Shown here in pieces: positions 55,687 through 64,000 of a stretch of 64,000 bases of DNA. This stretch comes from an uncultured Oxalobacteraceae bacterium. Lineage in GTDB: Bacteria > Pseudomonadota > Gammaproteobacteria > Burkholderiales > Burkholderiaceae. The notes beneath the pieces are model-generated. The model did no database searches. It worked only from the letters and a program-made list of their open reading frames with translations, and was not told the DNA's origin. The stretch lies in contig CAMLIL010000015.1 of NCBI GenBank assembly GCA_946480015.1, positions 11,425 to 75,424 of the forward strand. Reading direction: 5' to 3'. Within the stretch, counting starts at the first letter, position 1. Each line of letters opens with the position of its first letter. The position numbers were made by a program, and so were the translations under genes.

Positions 55687-56172
55687 TCAATTCAGGTAAC
55701 TGGCATCGAGCCGGCCCTGCGCGGCCAGTTCGCGCACCACCCGGATGGTGTCGATATCGGCTTCCTGATAGGCCGACTTGCGGAACTCGTCATACATGGC
55801 ATTGGCGGCATCGGTGGCCGCGTCGTGGCCGTCGTCGTACCGGAAGCGCACGTACAGCACCTGCTCGCCGGGCGCTTCAATCGTCATCGTCAGGCTCGAT
55901 GCGCTGATGTCGCCCTGCGCGGCCACCTCGTAGCGCACTTCCTCCAGCGGGGTCAGCAGCACCCGGTCGACCACCACCAGCTCGCCATAGCGCAGCTTGC
56001 GGCGAAAACTGCCGCTCTCGCGCTGGTCGATGGTGCATTCATCCAGATGCGGCACGAACAGCTTGGGCGAGTCGGCGCGCAGCACCAGCCCGCGCCACAG
56101 CTGCTCGCGCGAGAGCGGATCGATCAGCGGATTCAAGGGGTCGTTGATTTCGATTAGGTGTTCAAATTTCAT
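55687..56172 (-). CDS. DUF1857 (AtaL-like, SRPBCC fold) protein
   Basis: 161 residues from the ATG at 56172; an in-frame ATG at 56184 is possible. FEHLIEINDPLNP and QLWRGLVLRADSP match DUF1857. Members have a START-like lipid/hydrophobic ligand-binding fold; no enzymatic role is established. Ends two bases from the stop of the flavoprotein gene on the opposite strand. Confidence 0.8.
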   Translation of the reverse strand: MKFEHLIEINDPLNPLIDPLSREQLWRGLVLRADSPKLFVPHLDECTIDQRESGSFRRKLRYGELVVVDRVLLTPLEEVRYEVAAQGDISASSLTMTIEAPGEQVLYVRFRYDDGHDAATDAANAMYDEFRKSAYQEADIDTIRVVRELAAQGRLDASYLN

Positions 56173-56319
56173 CGTTCTGCTCATTGGTATGGGGCCCGCG
56201 GCGGCGCCGGATACCGCGATGGTAACGCAAAGCAGTCCGGCCCATACGTGCGGGGCGGAAATACCAAACGGAGTTAGACTGGTGCCGCCAGTAACACTTC
56301 TGCCGACGGAGACTACCTC

Positions 56320-56856
56320 ATGCGGACCCGCGCCAATTACCTCGCCCAGATCGAGGCAATGCAGAAACGCAGCGCCGATACGGTGGCGCGTCACATTGCC
56401 GAACGCAAAACGCTCACCAGCAGCCAGCCGAGCGCAGAGACCGAGACCACCTTCGGCCAGGCGGCGGCGGACGCGGTGGCGCGCTTCGGCGGTTCATGGA
56501 CCTTCATCGGCCTGTTCGTGCTGGTGCTGATCGCCTGGGTGGGCCTCAATTCGTACTGGCTCATGCGCCACGGCCACAAGGCCTTCGATCCCTTCCCCTA
56601 CATTTTGCTGAACCTGTTCCTGTCGATGCTGGCGTCGGTGCAGGCCCCGGTGATCCTGATGTCGCAAAACCGCCAGGGCGAAATCGACCGCCTGAATGCG
56701 CGCAACGATTACGAAATCAATATGAAGGCCGAGCTGGAAATCATGAGCCTGCACGAAAAGATGGATTCGTTCAAGGTGCAGCTGGTCGAGCTCCAGCATG
56801 AACAGCTGCGCCTGCTGAACAAGCTGTGCGGCTCGGGCGCGATTTCATCCGACTAG
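56320..56856 (+). CDS. DUF1003 membrane protein
   Basis: 178 residues. Two membrane helices (WTFIGLFVLVLIAWVGLN and PYILLNLFLSMLASVQAPVI) with the conserved FDPFPY between them, then a C-terminal coiled segment. This is the DUF1003 layout, of unknown function. Followed 68 bases later by rep. Confidence 0.88.
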   Translation: MRTRANYLAQIEAMQKRSADTVARHIAERKTLTSSQPSAETETTFGQAAADAVARFGGSWTFIGLFVLVLIAWVGLNSYWLMRHGHKAFDPFPYILLNLFLSMLASVQAPVILMSQNRQGEIDRLNARNDYEINMKAELEIMSLHEKMDSFKVQLVELQHEQLRLLNKLCGSGAISSD

Positions 56857-56924
56857 GATCAGCTTGGGTAGGTGCCCGGTACGCTACAATGGCCGGCTGT
56901 TCGCGCCTGCCAGAAAGTTTTCCG

Positions 56925-58985
56925 ATGTCCAGTACCCCGAAGTTTGGCCTGAATGCTCCCCAGAGTGAAGCGGTAATGTATCTGGACGGCCCCTGCCTGG
57001 TGCTGGCCGGCGCGGGGTCGGGCAAGACCCGGGTGATCACCCAGAAAATCGCCCATCTGATCGAGGACCGCGGCTACGACCCGCGCACCATCGCGGCGCT
57101 GACCTTTACCAACAAGGCGGCGCTGGAAATGCAGGAGCGCATCGCCAAGCTGCTCAAGCAGCCGCGCCAGGCCAAGCAGTTGACGGTCTCGACCTTCCAC
57201 TCGCTGGGCGTGACGATCCTGCGTCAGGAAGCGGCCGGGGTGGGGCTGAAAGACCGCTTTTCGATCATGGACAGCGACGATTGCTACGGCCTGGTGCAGG
57301 ACCTGGCCATCACCACCGACAAGCAGATCATCCGCGGCATCCAGACCGCCATTTCACTGTGGAAGAACGGCCTGATCGACCCGGAACTGGCCATCAAGAA
57401 CGCCAGGGACGAGGACGAGGCGACCGCCGCGCGGGTCTACCGCAGCTATGTGGCGACCCTGCAAGCCTATCAGGCGGTCGACTTCGACGACCTGATCCGC
57501 CTGCCGGTGGAATTATTCCGCAACAATGAGCCGATCCGCGACAAGTGGCAGCGCCGCCTGCGCTATCTGCTGATGGACGAGTACCAGGACACCAATACCT
57601 GCCAGTACGAACTGGTCAAGCTGATGGTGACCGGTATCGGCAAAAAGCCGATGTTCACCGCCGTGGGCGACGACGACCAGGCCATCTACGCCTGGCGCGG
57701 CGCGTCGGTCGAAAACCTCAAGACCTTGCAGACCGACTTCCCCGATCTGCGCGTCATTAAGCTGGAACAGAATTACCGTTCCACCACCCGCATCCTGCAA
57801 GCGGCCAATGCGGTCATCTCGAACAACCCGAAGCTGTTCGACAAGTCGCTGTGGTCCGAGCATGGCCTGGGCGAACCGATCAAGGTGATGGCCATGGCCA
57901 GCGACGAGCAGGAAGCCGAGCAGGTGGCCATCATGATTTCGGCCGACCATTTTCAGCGCAAGAACAAGTGGTCCGACTACGCGATTCTGTACCGCGGCAA
58001 CCACCAGGCCCGGGTGATCGAACAGTCGCTGCGCAAGGAGCGCATTCCGTACACGATTTCCGGCGGCCAGAGCTTTTTCGACAAGGCCGAAATCAAGGAC
58101 ATCATCAGCTACCTGCGCCTGATCGCCAACGATGGCGACGACCCGGCCTTCATCCGCGCCGTCACCACGCCCAAGCGCGGAGTCGGCATGGCGACGCTGG
58201 AAGTGCTGGGCGAATTTTCCAAGCAGTGGAATTGCTCGCTGTTCGAAGCGACTTTCAAGGGCGGCATCGAAGCCAAGCTGGCCGACCGCCAGCTGCTGCC
58301 GCTGCGCGCCTTCTGCAACTTCATCAACCAGCTGGAAGCGCGCGCCAGCCGGCCCGGTCCGTCGGGCAGCGGCGAGAACGCCGCCGCGGTGCTGGACGAC
58401 ATGATGAAGGAAATTGCCTACGAAAGTTATCTGTACGATACGTTCGAGGAACGCGCCGCGCAAAGCAAATGGCAGAACGTGTTGGAATTTACCAACTGGC
58501 TGAAAGAACGGGGTTGTGGCGGCAAAGACAAGTCGGGCGAGGAGAAGAACTTGCTCGAACTGACACAGATGGTCGCGCTGATGAGCATGCTGGAAGGCCA
58601 GGACGAGGAACCCGACGCGGTGCGCATGTCGACCCTGCATGCCTCCAAGGGACTGGAATACCCGCACGTTTTCCTGGTCGGGGTGGAAGAAGGCATCCTG
58701 CCGCACAAGGGCGACCCGGATGCGCCCGTCGAGACCGTCGCCGCCCGCATCCAGGAGGAGCGCCGCCTGATGTACGTGGGCATCACGCGCGCCCAGCGCA
58801 CCTTGCAGCTCACCTGGTGCAAGAAGCGCAAGCGCGCCGGCGAGCAGGTCCATTGCGACATGTCGCGCTTTATCAAGGAAATGGCGCTCGACGTGGGCGA
58901 CGCCGTCCCGAAAGAAACCGAAGTGCTGTCGCCGAAAGACCGCTTGGCAAGCTTGAAAGCCTTGTTGGCAACACCGAAAACCTGA
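56925..58985 (+). CDS. rep: Rep, ATP-dependent 3'-5' DNA helicase (UvrD/Rep family)
   Basis: 686 residues from the ATG at 56925; the longer frame upstream overlaps the DUF1003 gene. Walker A GAGSGKTR, LLMDEYQDTN, GDDDQAIYAWRGA, LEQNYRST, and VRMSTLHASKGLEY are the superfamily 1A motifs. Length and the linker are closer to Rep than UvrD. It clears protein roadblocks at replication forks. Confidence 0.93.
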   Translation: MSSTPKFGLNAPQSEAVMYLDGPCLVLAGAGSGKTRVITQKIAHLIEDRGYDPRTIAALTFTNKAALEMQERIAKLLKQPRQAKQLTVSTFHSLGVTILRQEAAGVGLKDRFSIMDSDDCYGLVQDLAITTDKQIIRGIQTAISLWKNGLIDPELAIKNARDEDEATAARVYRSYVATLQAYQAVDFDDLIRLPVELFRNNEPIRDKWQRRLRYLLMDEYQDTNTCQYELVKLMVTGIGKKPMFTAVGDDDQAIYAWRGASVENLKTLQTDFPDLRVIKLEQNYRSTTRILQAANAVISNNPKLFDKSLWSEHGLGEPIKVMAMASDEQEAEQVAIMISADHFQRKNKWSDYAILYRGNHQARVIEQSLRKERIPYTISGGQSFFDKAEIKDIISYLRLIANDGDDPAFIRAVTTPKRGVGMATLEVLGEFSKQWNCSLFEATFKGGIEAKLADRQLLPLRAFCNFINQLEARASRPGPSGSGENAAAVLDDMMKEIAYESYLYDTFEERAAQSKWQNVLEFTNWLKERGCGGKDKSGEEKNLLELTQMVALMSMLEGQDEEPDAVRMSTLHASKGLEYPHVFLVGVEEGILPHKGDPDAPVETVAARIQEERRLMYVGITRAQRTLQLTWCKKRKRAGEQVHCDMSRFIKEMALDVGDAVPKETEVLSPKDRLASLKALLATPKT

Positions 58986-59111
58986 GCCGGCGTTTGGATT
59001 TTGATAACACCTGCACACGATTGAAATTCGTTTGACAGGCTGATGCGCTCTTGAAATACTCTGTGTGACTGCCGAGTCCGCCGGCCCCGCCACCTGACGC
59101 AATCCACGCCC

Positions 59112-61262
59112 ATGAGCACGCTCTCCGATATCCAGACCACGCCACTGTCCGGCCTCAACTATATTGACGCCCTGCTCGACACGGGTCCCGACTGGAACTT
59201 TGCCACCAATACGGGCAACAACACGATCACCTATACGTTTTCGACCGCGTCGGGCAACGAGACCTTCACCGACCATGCGGCCGGTTTCAACGGCAGCGTC
59301 AGCGCCTTCAGCAGTGCGCAGCAGGCCGGCACGCGCGCCGCGCTGGCCTACGCCAGCGCCGTTACGGGCATCAAGTTCGTCGAAACCAGCACCGGCACCA
59401 ATGCGCAGCTGCATTTTGCCAACGCCAACCTGAACGGCTCGGCCTCGACAAGCGGTCTGTGCAGCTGGTCCTCCTCCTATTCGTACAACCCCAGCACCGG
59501 CGAACTGTTGACGTACAAACCGAATGCCTACGTTTATCTCGACAATGTCGAATGGGGTGCGCGCAATTCGGTCATTAGCGCCGGCAGCGGCGGCTATGAA
59601 ACCCTGTTGCACGAGATCGGCCATTCGCTTGGCCTCAAGCACCCCTTCGAGGGCGCCATCACTTTGCCGGTCAGCGAAGACAACACCGGGCACACGCTGA
59701 TGTCCTACAACGATGCGGGCGGCTTCCATTCGACGTTCCAGGAGTACGATATCGCAGCACTGAACTGGCTGTACGGCGCAGACGGCCTAAGCGGCGCTCT
59801 CGGCTTCGGCTCGAGCACCGGCGCGCGCTATCTGACCGGCACCAGCCAGGCCGACACCCTGACCGGCACGGCCGCCAACGATACGCTGCGCGGCAATGGC
59901 GGCAACGATGTGCTCAACGGCGGCGATGGGACGGACACGGCCATTTTCAGCGGCACGTCCGGCGGCTATACATTCAATGTGTTGACGGACGGCAGCCTCA
60001 TGCTCAGCGGCGCGGATGGCACTGACACGCTGACCTCCATCGAAACTCTGCAATTTAGTGATGGTAATTTCACCCGTGCCCAACTGTTGGACACCAGCGC
60101 CCCGGTTGCCCCGACGCTGGGCGCGTCGGTCAATGCCGATGGCTACATCACGGGCAGCACCCCAGTGCTGTTCGGCATTGCCGAGGCTGGTGCCACCGTC
60201 AAGATCTACAACGGGGTCACCCTGCTGAGCAGCACAGTGACCAACGCGCAGGGGTTCTGGACCGTCACCGCCGACGCGCTTGCCGACGGTGCTTATAGTC
60301 TGTTCTCGACCGCCACCGACGCGGCCGGCAATGTCTCCCCGCACAGTGTCAGCTTCAGCTTTAACATCGATACGCAGGCGCCGGCCGCACCGGTGGCCCA
60401 CGTTACCGTAGTCGGCAACCAGCCGGTATTTTCGGGGACGGGCGAGGCCGGCAGTACGATCAGTCTAAGCAGCCAAGTGGGCAGCGTCGATGTGCTGCTC
60501 GGCGAAGCCACTGTCGGCTCCGACGGTGCCTGGAGTGTGACCACCCATGCACTAATCAATGGCAATTATTCGGTCACGGCCAGTTCAACCGATCTGGCCG
60601 ATAACAGCGGCAGCGCCAGCGCGGCGCTGGCGATCACCATCAGCAGTAGCCTGAACCGCACTGGCACCGATAGTAAGGACAGCCTGACCGGCACTGCCGA
60701 CAACAATGCCTTCGATGGCAAGGGTGGCATCGATACCGTGGTCTACGCGGGGGCGCGCAGCGGCTTCACGGTCGCTAAGGCTGACCTCGGCTTTACGGTG
60801 AACAGCGGCGCCACCGGCCTGGACACCTTGGTCGACGTCGAACGCGTGCAGTTCGGCGACACCTCGGTCGCACTCGACGTCAACGGCCATGGCGGCCAGG
60901 CCTACCGCATGTTCGCCGCCGCGCTCGACCGTGCTCCGCTGCCGAGCGGGCTGGGCTTCTGGATCGATGCGCTGGACAACGGCGTCTCGCTGGAAAGTGT
61001 GGCGGCCAGCTTTTTGGCCGTGCCCGAATTCGGGCAGCGCTTCGGCGCCAACCTGAGCAACGGCGAGTTCGTCAACACGCTGTTCGAGCACGTGCTGCAC
61101 CGCGCGCCCAAGCAGGCCGGGTATGACTTCTGGACCGCGGCACTCGACAGTGGTGTCTCGCGCGCACACGTGCTGACGCAGTTCAGCGAGGGCCCGGAAA
61201 ATACGGCACAGGTGATTGGCGCCATCCAGAACGGCGTCGAGTACACGCTCTGGCATGGCTGA
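59112..61262 (+). CDS. Secreted serralysin-like metalloprotease with RTX, Ig-like and DUF4214 domains
   Basis: 716 residues. Zinc motif HEIGHSLGLKHP (about 167-178) and Met-turn LMSYND are those of serralysins. RTX nonapeptide-type repeats GNGGNDVLNGGDGTD follow, then two Ig-like domains (about 330-515) and a second RTX-like unit. The C-terminal 100 residues form DUF4214 (AYRMFAAALDRAP; LFEHVLHRAPKQAGYDFW). No Sec signal; type I secretion is expected. No ABC exporter is in the window. A stand-alone secreted protease is the best call. Confidence 0.88.
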   Translation: MSTLSDIQTTPLSGLNYIDALLDTGPDWNFATNTGNNTITYTFSTASGNETFTDHAAGFNGSVSAFSSAQQAGTRAALAYASAVTGIKFVETSTGTNAQLHFANANLNGSASTSGLCSWSSSYSYNPSTGELLTYKPNAYVYLDNVEWGARNSVISAGSGGYETLLHEIGHSLGLKHPFEGAITLPVSEDNTGHTLMSYNDAGGFHSTFQEYDIAALNWLYGADGLSGALGFGSSTGARYLTGTSQADTLTGTAANDTLRGNGGNDVLNGGDGTDTAIFSGTSGGYTFNVLTDGSLMLSGADGTDTLTSIETLQFSDGNFTRAQLLDTSAPVAPTLGASVNADGYITGSTPVLFGIAEAGATVKIYNGVTLLSSTVTNAQGFWTVTADALADGAYSLFSTATDAAGNVSPHSVSFSFNIDTQAPAAPVAHVTVVGNQPVFSGTGEAGSTISLSSQVGSVDVLLGEATVGSDGAWSVTTHALINGNYSVTASSTDLADNSGSASAALAITISSSLNRTGTDSKDSLTGTADNNAFDGKGGIDTVVYAGARSGFTVAKADLGFTVNSGATGLDTLVDVERVQFGDTSVALDVNGHGGQAYRMFAAALDRAPLPSGLGFWIDALDNGVSLESVAASFLAVPEFGQRFGANLSNGEFVNTLFEHVLHRAPKQAGYDFWTAALDSGVSRAHVLTQFSEGPENTAQVIGAIQNGVEYTLWHG

Positions 61263-61316
61263 CGCGCAGGCGGGCAAGGCTGGCATAATGCCGGCTTTAC
61301 CGCCCGAGAGCCGCCC

Positions 61317-61520
61317 GTGAACCACGAAGACCGTTTTGTCGATATCGAAATCAAGCTGGCCCAGCAGGAAGACCTGGTCGACTCGCTCAACCAGCAGGTG
61401 TACCAGCAAAGCCGGCGCATCGACCAGCTCGAAGCGATGGTCAGCCAGTTGATCGAGCACATGCGCACGCGCGCCCAGGGCAGCCAGCAGATCCTCAACG
61501 AAAAGCCGCCGCACTACTGA
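61317..61520 (+). CDS. slyX: SlyX-family protein
   Basis: 67 residues from a GTG start. Coiled-coil protein with EIKLAQQEDLVDSLNQQVY and the C-terminal PPHY typical of SlyX. Function is not established in any organism. Confidence 0.88.
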   Translation: MNHEDRFVDIEIKLAQQEDLVDSLNQQVYQQSRRIDQLEAMVSQLIEHMRTRAQGSQQILNEKPPHY

Positions 61521-61643
61521 GGTTTGCCTGCGATAGCACATGCATATCGAAACGCGCGTGACGAGCTGACCCGCGCCTGCTACCATCTTTCGCCTGTGCC
61601 GCCGGCCACCCGCCAGCGGCCTCACCTAGCCGCGAAAGATGCC

Positions 61644-63767
61644 ATGACCCGTCCCCACCAGCTAATGATTGCCGCCAGCGTTGCGCTGGCGTTCGCCGTT
61701 TCCCCCGCCGTTGCCGCGCTTGACGCCGCCAACCCCTTTGCCCGGCCGAGCGGCCTGCCGTTGCAGTACCCGCCTTTCGACAAGATCAAGGACGCGCATT
61801 TCGTGCCGGCCTTTGAAGAAGGCATGCGCGAGCACTTGCGCGAGGCCGAAGCGATTGCCGCCAATCCGGCCGCGCCCACCTTCGACAATACCCTGGCCGC
61901 GATGGAGCGTTCCGGCCGCCTGCTGGCGCGGGTCGAGGCGACCTTCACCAATCTGCACAGCGCCAACACCAACGCGCGGCTCGACGCGGTCGACCGCGCC
62001 ATGGCGCCGAAGCTGGCGGCGCACACCGATGCGATCTTCCTCAACCCGCGCCTGTTCAAGCGGGTCGACACCCTGTACGCCCAGCGCGACAAGCTGGGCC
62101 TGGACGCCGAAGCGCGCTTTCTGCTGGAGCGCTACTACAAGGATTTCGTGCGCGCCGGCGCCAGGCTGTCGCCGGCCGACAAGGCCACATTGAAGACCTA
62201 TAACGGCCAGATCGCCAGCCTGCAATCGACCTTCAAACAGTATGTGCTGAAAGAAACCAATGCATCGGCGGTGGTGGTCGACACCCGCGCCGAGCTGGAC
62301 GGCCTGTCCGAGGCCGACATCGATGCTGCGGCGGCGGCGGCCAAGGCGCGCGGGCTGACGGGGAAATACCTGCTGACCCTGGCCAATACCAGCGGCCAGG
62401 CGCAGCTCTCCCTGCTGACCAGGCGCGGCATGCGCGAACGCCTGATGGCCGCATCGCTGGCGCGCGGCAGCCGTGGCGGCGACTACGACACGCGCCATGT
62501 GGTGCTCAAGCTGGCCCAGCTGCGCGCGCAGCGCGCCGCCTTGCTCGGTTATGCGAATCACGCGGCCTATGTCCTGGACGACCAGACCGCCAAGACCCCG
62601 GAGGCGGTCAATACGCTGCTGGCGGAGCTGTCCAGGCCGGCGGTCAACAATGCGCGCAAGGAAGCGGCGGACTTGCAGAAAGTCATCGATGCCGAGCAGG
62701 GCGGCTTCAAGCTGGCCGCGTACGACTGGGACCGCTATGCCGGCAAGGTGCGCGCGGCACGCTTCCAGTTCGACGAAAACGACCTGCGCCCCTACTTCGA
62801 ACTCAATAACGTGCTGCAAAACGGCGTGTTCTTCGCCGCCACCAAGCTGTACGGCATCACCTTCCGCGAACGCAAGGATTTGCCGGTGTACCACCCCGAC
62901 GTGCGCGTGTTCGACGTCAACGACGTCGACGGCAAGCCGCTGGCGATCCTGCTGGTCGACCCTTACGCACGCAGCAACAAGAACGGCGGCGCGTGGATGA
63001 ACGAGTACGTGTCGCAAAGCAAGCTGCTGGGCACCCAGGCGGTGGTCGGCAACCATCTCAACATTCCCAAGCCGCCGGCGGGCGAGCCGACCCTGCTGAC
63101 CGAGGACGAAGTGCGCACCGCCTTCCATGAATTCGGCCACGCGCTGCACGGCATGTTTTCCGACGTCACCTATCCGCGTTTTTCCGGTACCGAGACGCCC
63201 AGGGATTTTGTCGAGTATCCCTCGCAGGTCAATGAAATGTGGATGAGCGACCCGCAGGTACTGGGCAACTACGCCAAGCATTACCAGACCGGCGAACCCC
63301 TGCCCAAAGCCATGCTGGAAAAGGTGATCGCCGCAAAGAAATTCAACCAGGGCTACAAGACGACCGAATATCTGGCGGCGTCACTGCTGGACCAGCGCTG
63401 GCACCAGCTCACGCCGTCCCAGATTCCGACCGACGTGCTGGCCTTCGAAGCCCGTGCACTCAAGCAGGCCGGGCTGGATTTCGCCCCGGTGCCGCCGCGC
63501 TACCGCAGCACCTATTTCAATCACAGCTTTGAAGGCGAATACACGGCCGCGTATTACGCCTACCTGTGGAGCGAAAAGCTGGACGCCGACACGGTCGACT
63601 GGTTCACGGAAAACGGCGGCCTGCTGCGCAAGAATGGCGACTATTTCCGCAAGACCCTGCTCTCGCGTGGCGGCAGCCTCGATGCGATGGAAATGTTCCA
63701 GAATTTCCGGGGCAGGCCGGCGCGCATCGAACCGCTGCTGATCCGGCGCGGGCTGAGCGGCCAGTAG
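61644..63767 (+). CDS. dcp: M3-family peptidyl-dipeptidase (Dcp-like)
   Basis: 707 residues from the ATG at 61644, which starts a signal peptide ending near AVAA (residues 20-24). Zinc motif HEFGHALHGMFS near 494-505, preceded by EDEVRTAF, and the M3 segments RFQFDENDLRPYF and EYPSQVNEMW are conserved. Removes dipeptides from peptide C-termini, here in the periplasm. Upstream in-frame codons lack similarity. Confidence 0.93.
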   Translation: MTRPHQLMIAASVALAFAVSPAVAALDAANPFARPSGLPLQYPPFDKIKDAHFVPAFEEGMREHLREAEAIAANPAAPTFDNTLAAMERSGRLLARVEATFTNLHSANTNARLDAVDRAMAPKLAAHTDAIFLNPRLFKRVDTLYAQRDKLGLDAEARFLLERYYKDFVRAGARLSPADKATLKTYNGQIASLQSTFKQYVLKETNASAVVVDTRAELDGLSEADIDAAAAAAKARGLTGKYLLTLANTSGQAQLSLLTRRGMRERLMAASLARGSRGGDYDTRHVVLKLAQLRAQRAALLGYANHAAYVLDDQTAKTPEAVNTLLAELSRPAVNNARKEAADLQKVIDAEQGGFKLAAYDWDRYAGKVRAARFQFDENDLRPYFELNNVLQNGVFFAATKLYGITFRERKDLPVYHPDVRVFDVNDVDGKPLAILLVDPYARSNKNGGAWMNEYVSQSKLLGTQAVVGNHLNIPKPPAGEPTLLTEDEVRTAFHEFGHALHGMFSDVTYPRFSGTETPRDFVEYPSQVNEMWMSDPQVLGNYAKHYQTGEPLPKAMLEKVIAAKKFNQGYKTTEYLAASLLDQRWHQLTPSQIPTDVLAFEARALKQAGLDFAPVPPRYRSTYFNHSFEGEYTAAYYAYLWSEKLDADTVDWFTENGGLLRKNGDYFRKTLLSRGGSLDAMEMFQNFRGRPARIEPLLIRRGLSGQ

Positions 63768-63774
63768 CGACAAA

Positions 63775-63800
63775 AAAAATCCCGCCGAAGCGGGATTTTT
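63775..63800. terminator. Bidirectional terminator after the M3 peptidase gene
   Basis: AAAAATCCCGC, loop CGAA, GCGGGATTTTT. Symmetric A and T runs let it act for the peptidase gene (+) and for tRNA-Pro (-). Confidence 0.9.
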
Positions 63801-63814
63801 TCTACTGCTAATTT

Positions 63815-63891
63815 TGGTCGGAGTACAAGGATTCGAACCTTGGACCCCCTGGTCCCAAACCAGGTGCGCTACCGGACTGCGCCACACTCCG
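63815..63891 (-). tRNA. tRNA-Pro (anticodon TGG)
   Basis: 77 bases on the minus strand including CCA. Acceptor CGGAGTG pairs with CACTCCG-type 3' strand allowing ACTCCG; anticodon arm CTGGTTTGGGACCAGG gives anticodon TGG; T arm AAGGTTCGAATCCTT is perfect. Terminator follows directly. Confidence 0.95.
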
Positions 63892-63962
63892 AGGACCAGA
63901 ATCATAACGGCTGAGCCGGAATCGGTCAAGGTTCGGCCCGGTTTTTGTTAGCCCCAAGTAGT

Positions 63963-63996
63963 AATGTCCCCTCTCCGCTAATTAGAAATGTCCCCT
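63963..63996. repeat. Short direct repeats at the window edge, possible insertion-sequence terminus
   Basis: AATGTCCCCT occurs at 63963-63972 and 63987-63996, 24 bases apart. Repeated short sites of this kind mark the ends of some IS21-family elements, but the element body would lie outside the window. Confidence 0.35.
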
Positions 63997-64000
63997 AGGA

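Overview
The window is a high-GC chromosomal segment from a betaproteobacterium, most likely Oxalobacteraceae (Massilia, Duganella or Janthinobacterium-like). The evidence is the gene order mla genes, ABC-2 exporter, ibaG/bolA, murA, hisG-hisD-hisC-hisB-hisH-hisA-hisF-hisI-hisE, HIT protein, tatABC, together with a HisZ-dependent short HisG. Genus and species are not fixed by what I can see.

Region 1 (1-15.6 kb, + strand) is a dense housekeeping superoperon. It covers phospholipid asymmetry (mlaE end, mlaD, mlaA, mlaC, mlaB), an ABC-2 type exporter, ibaG, peptidoglycan precursor synthesis (murA), histidine biosynthesis, and Tat export. An orphan beta-class DNA methyltransferase is inserted, translationally coupled on both sides, between hisD and hisC. 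A bidirectional terminator closes the block.

Region 2 (15.6-27.4 kb) is a carbohydrate-utilisation locus, probably for arabinose-containing oligosaccharides. It has a TonB-dependent receptor, a GH51 arabinofuranosidase, a second GH51-like protein that has lost both catalytic glutamates, a LacY-type symporter and three LacI-family regulators. Several palindromic operators of two types (TAACGTTA core and GTTATCGATATC) lie between the genes.

Region 3 (27.4-41.3 kb) holds ordinary chromosomal genes: DinB-like, DJ-1/PfpI, DUF885 peptidase, a very long SNF2 helicase, an S9 peptidase, hemE and priA. The 713-bp hemE-priA gap contains a duplicated module of DnaA boxes and AT-rich tracts that looks like a replication-control or origin-like element.

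Region 4 (41.3-50.6 kb) is a lower-GC accessory island. It contains a 658-residue protein with a PD-(D/E)XK-like signature, a stranded tRNA-Ile(CAU) 3' half, two unknown genes, a stand-alone group-II-like reverse transcriptase next to a 140-bp direct repeat, an interrupted XRE regulator, and a decayed IS21-family element.

Region 5 (50.9-53.5 kb) is an orphan type VI secretion cargo cassette: PAAR, DUF4123 adaptor, unknown 115-residue protein, Tox-REase-5 nuclease toxin and Imm52-type immunity protein.

Region 6 (53.6-64 kb) returns to chromosomal genes: transglutaminase-like protein, a lipoamide-dehydrogenase-like flavoprotein, DUF1857, DUF1003, Rep helicase, a secreted RTX metalloprotease, SlyX, an M3 peptidase and tRNA-Pro(TGG). 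The last 40 bases carry short repeats that may be the edge of another insertion sequence. Family assignments come from reading motifs by eye; no database search was run.
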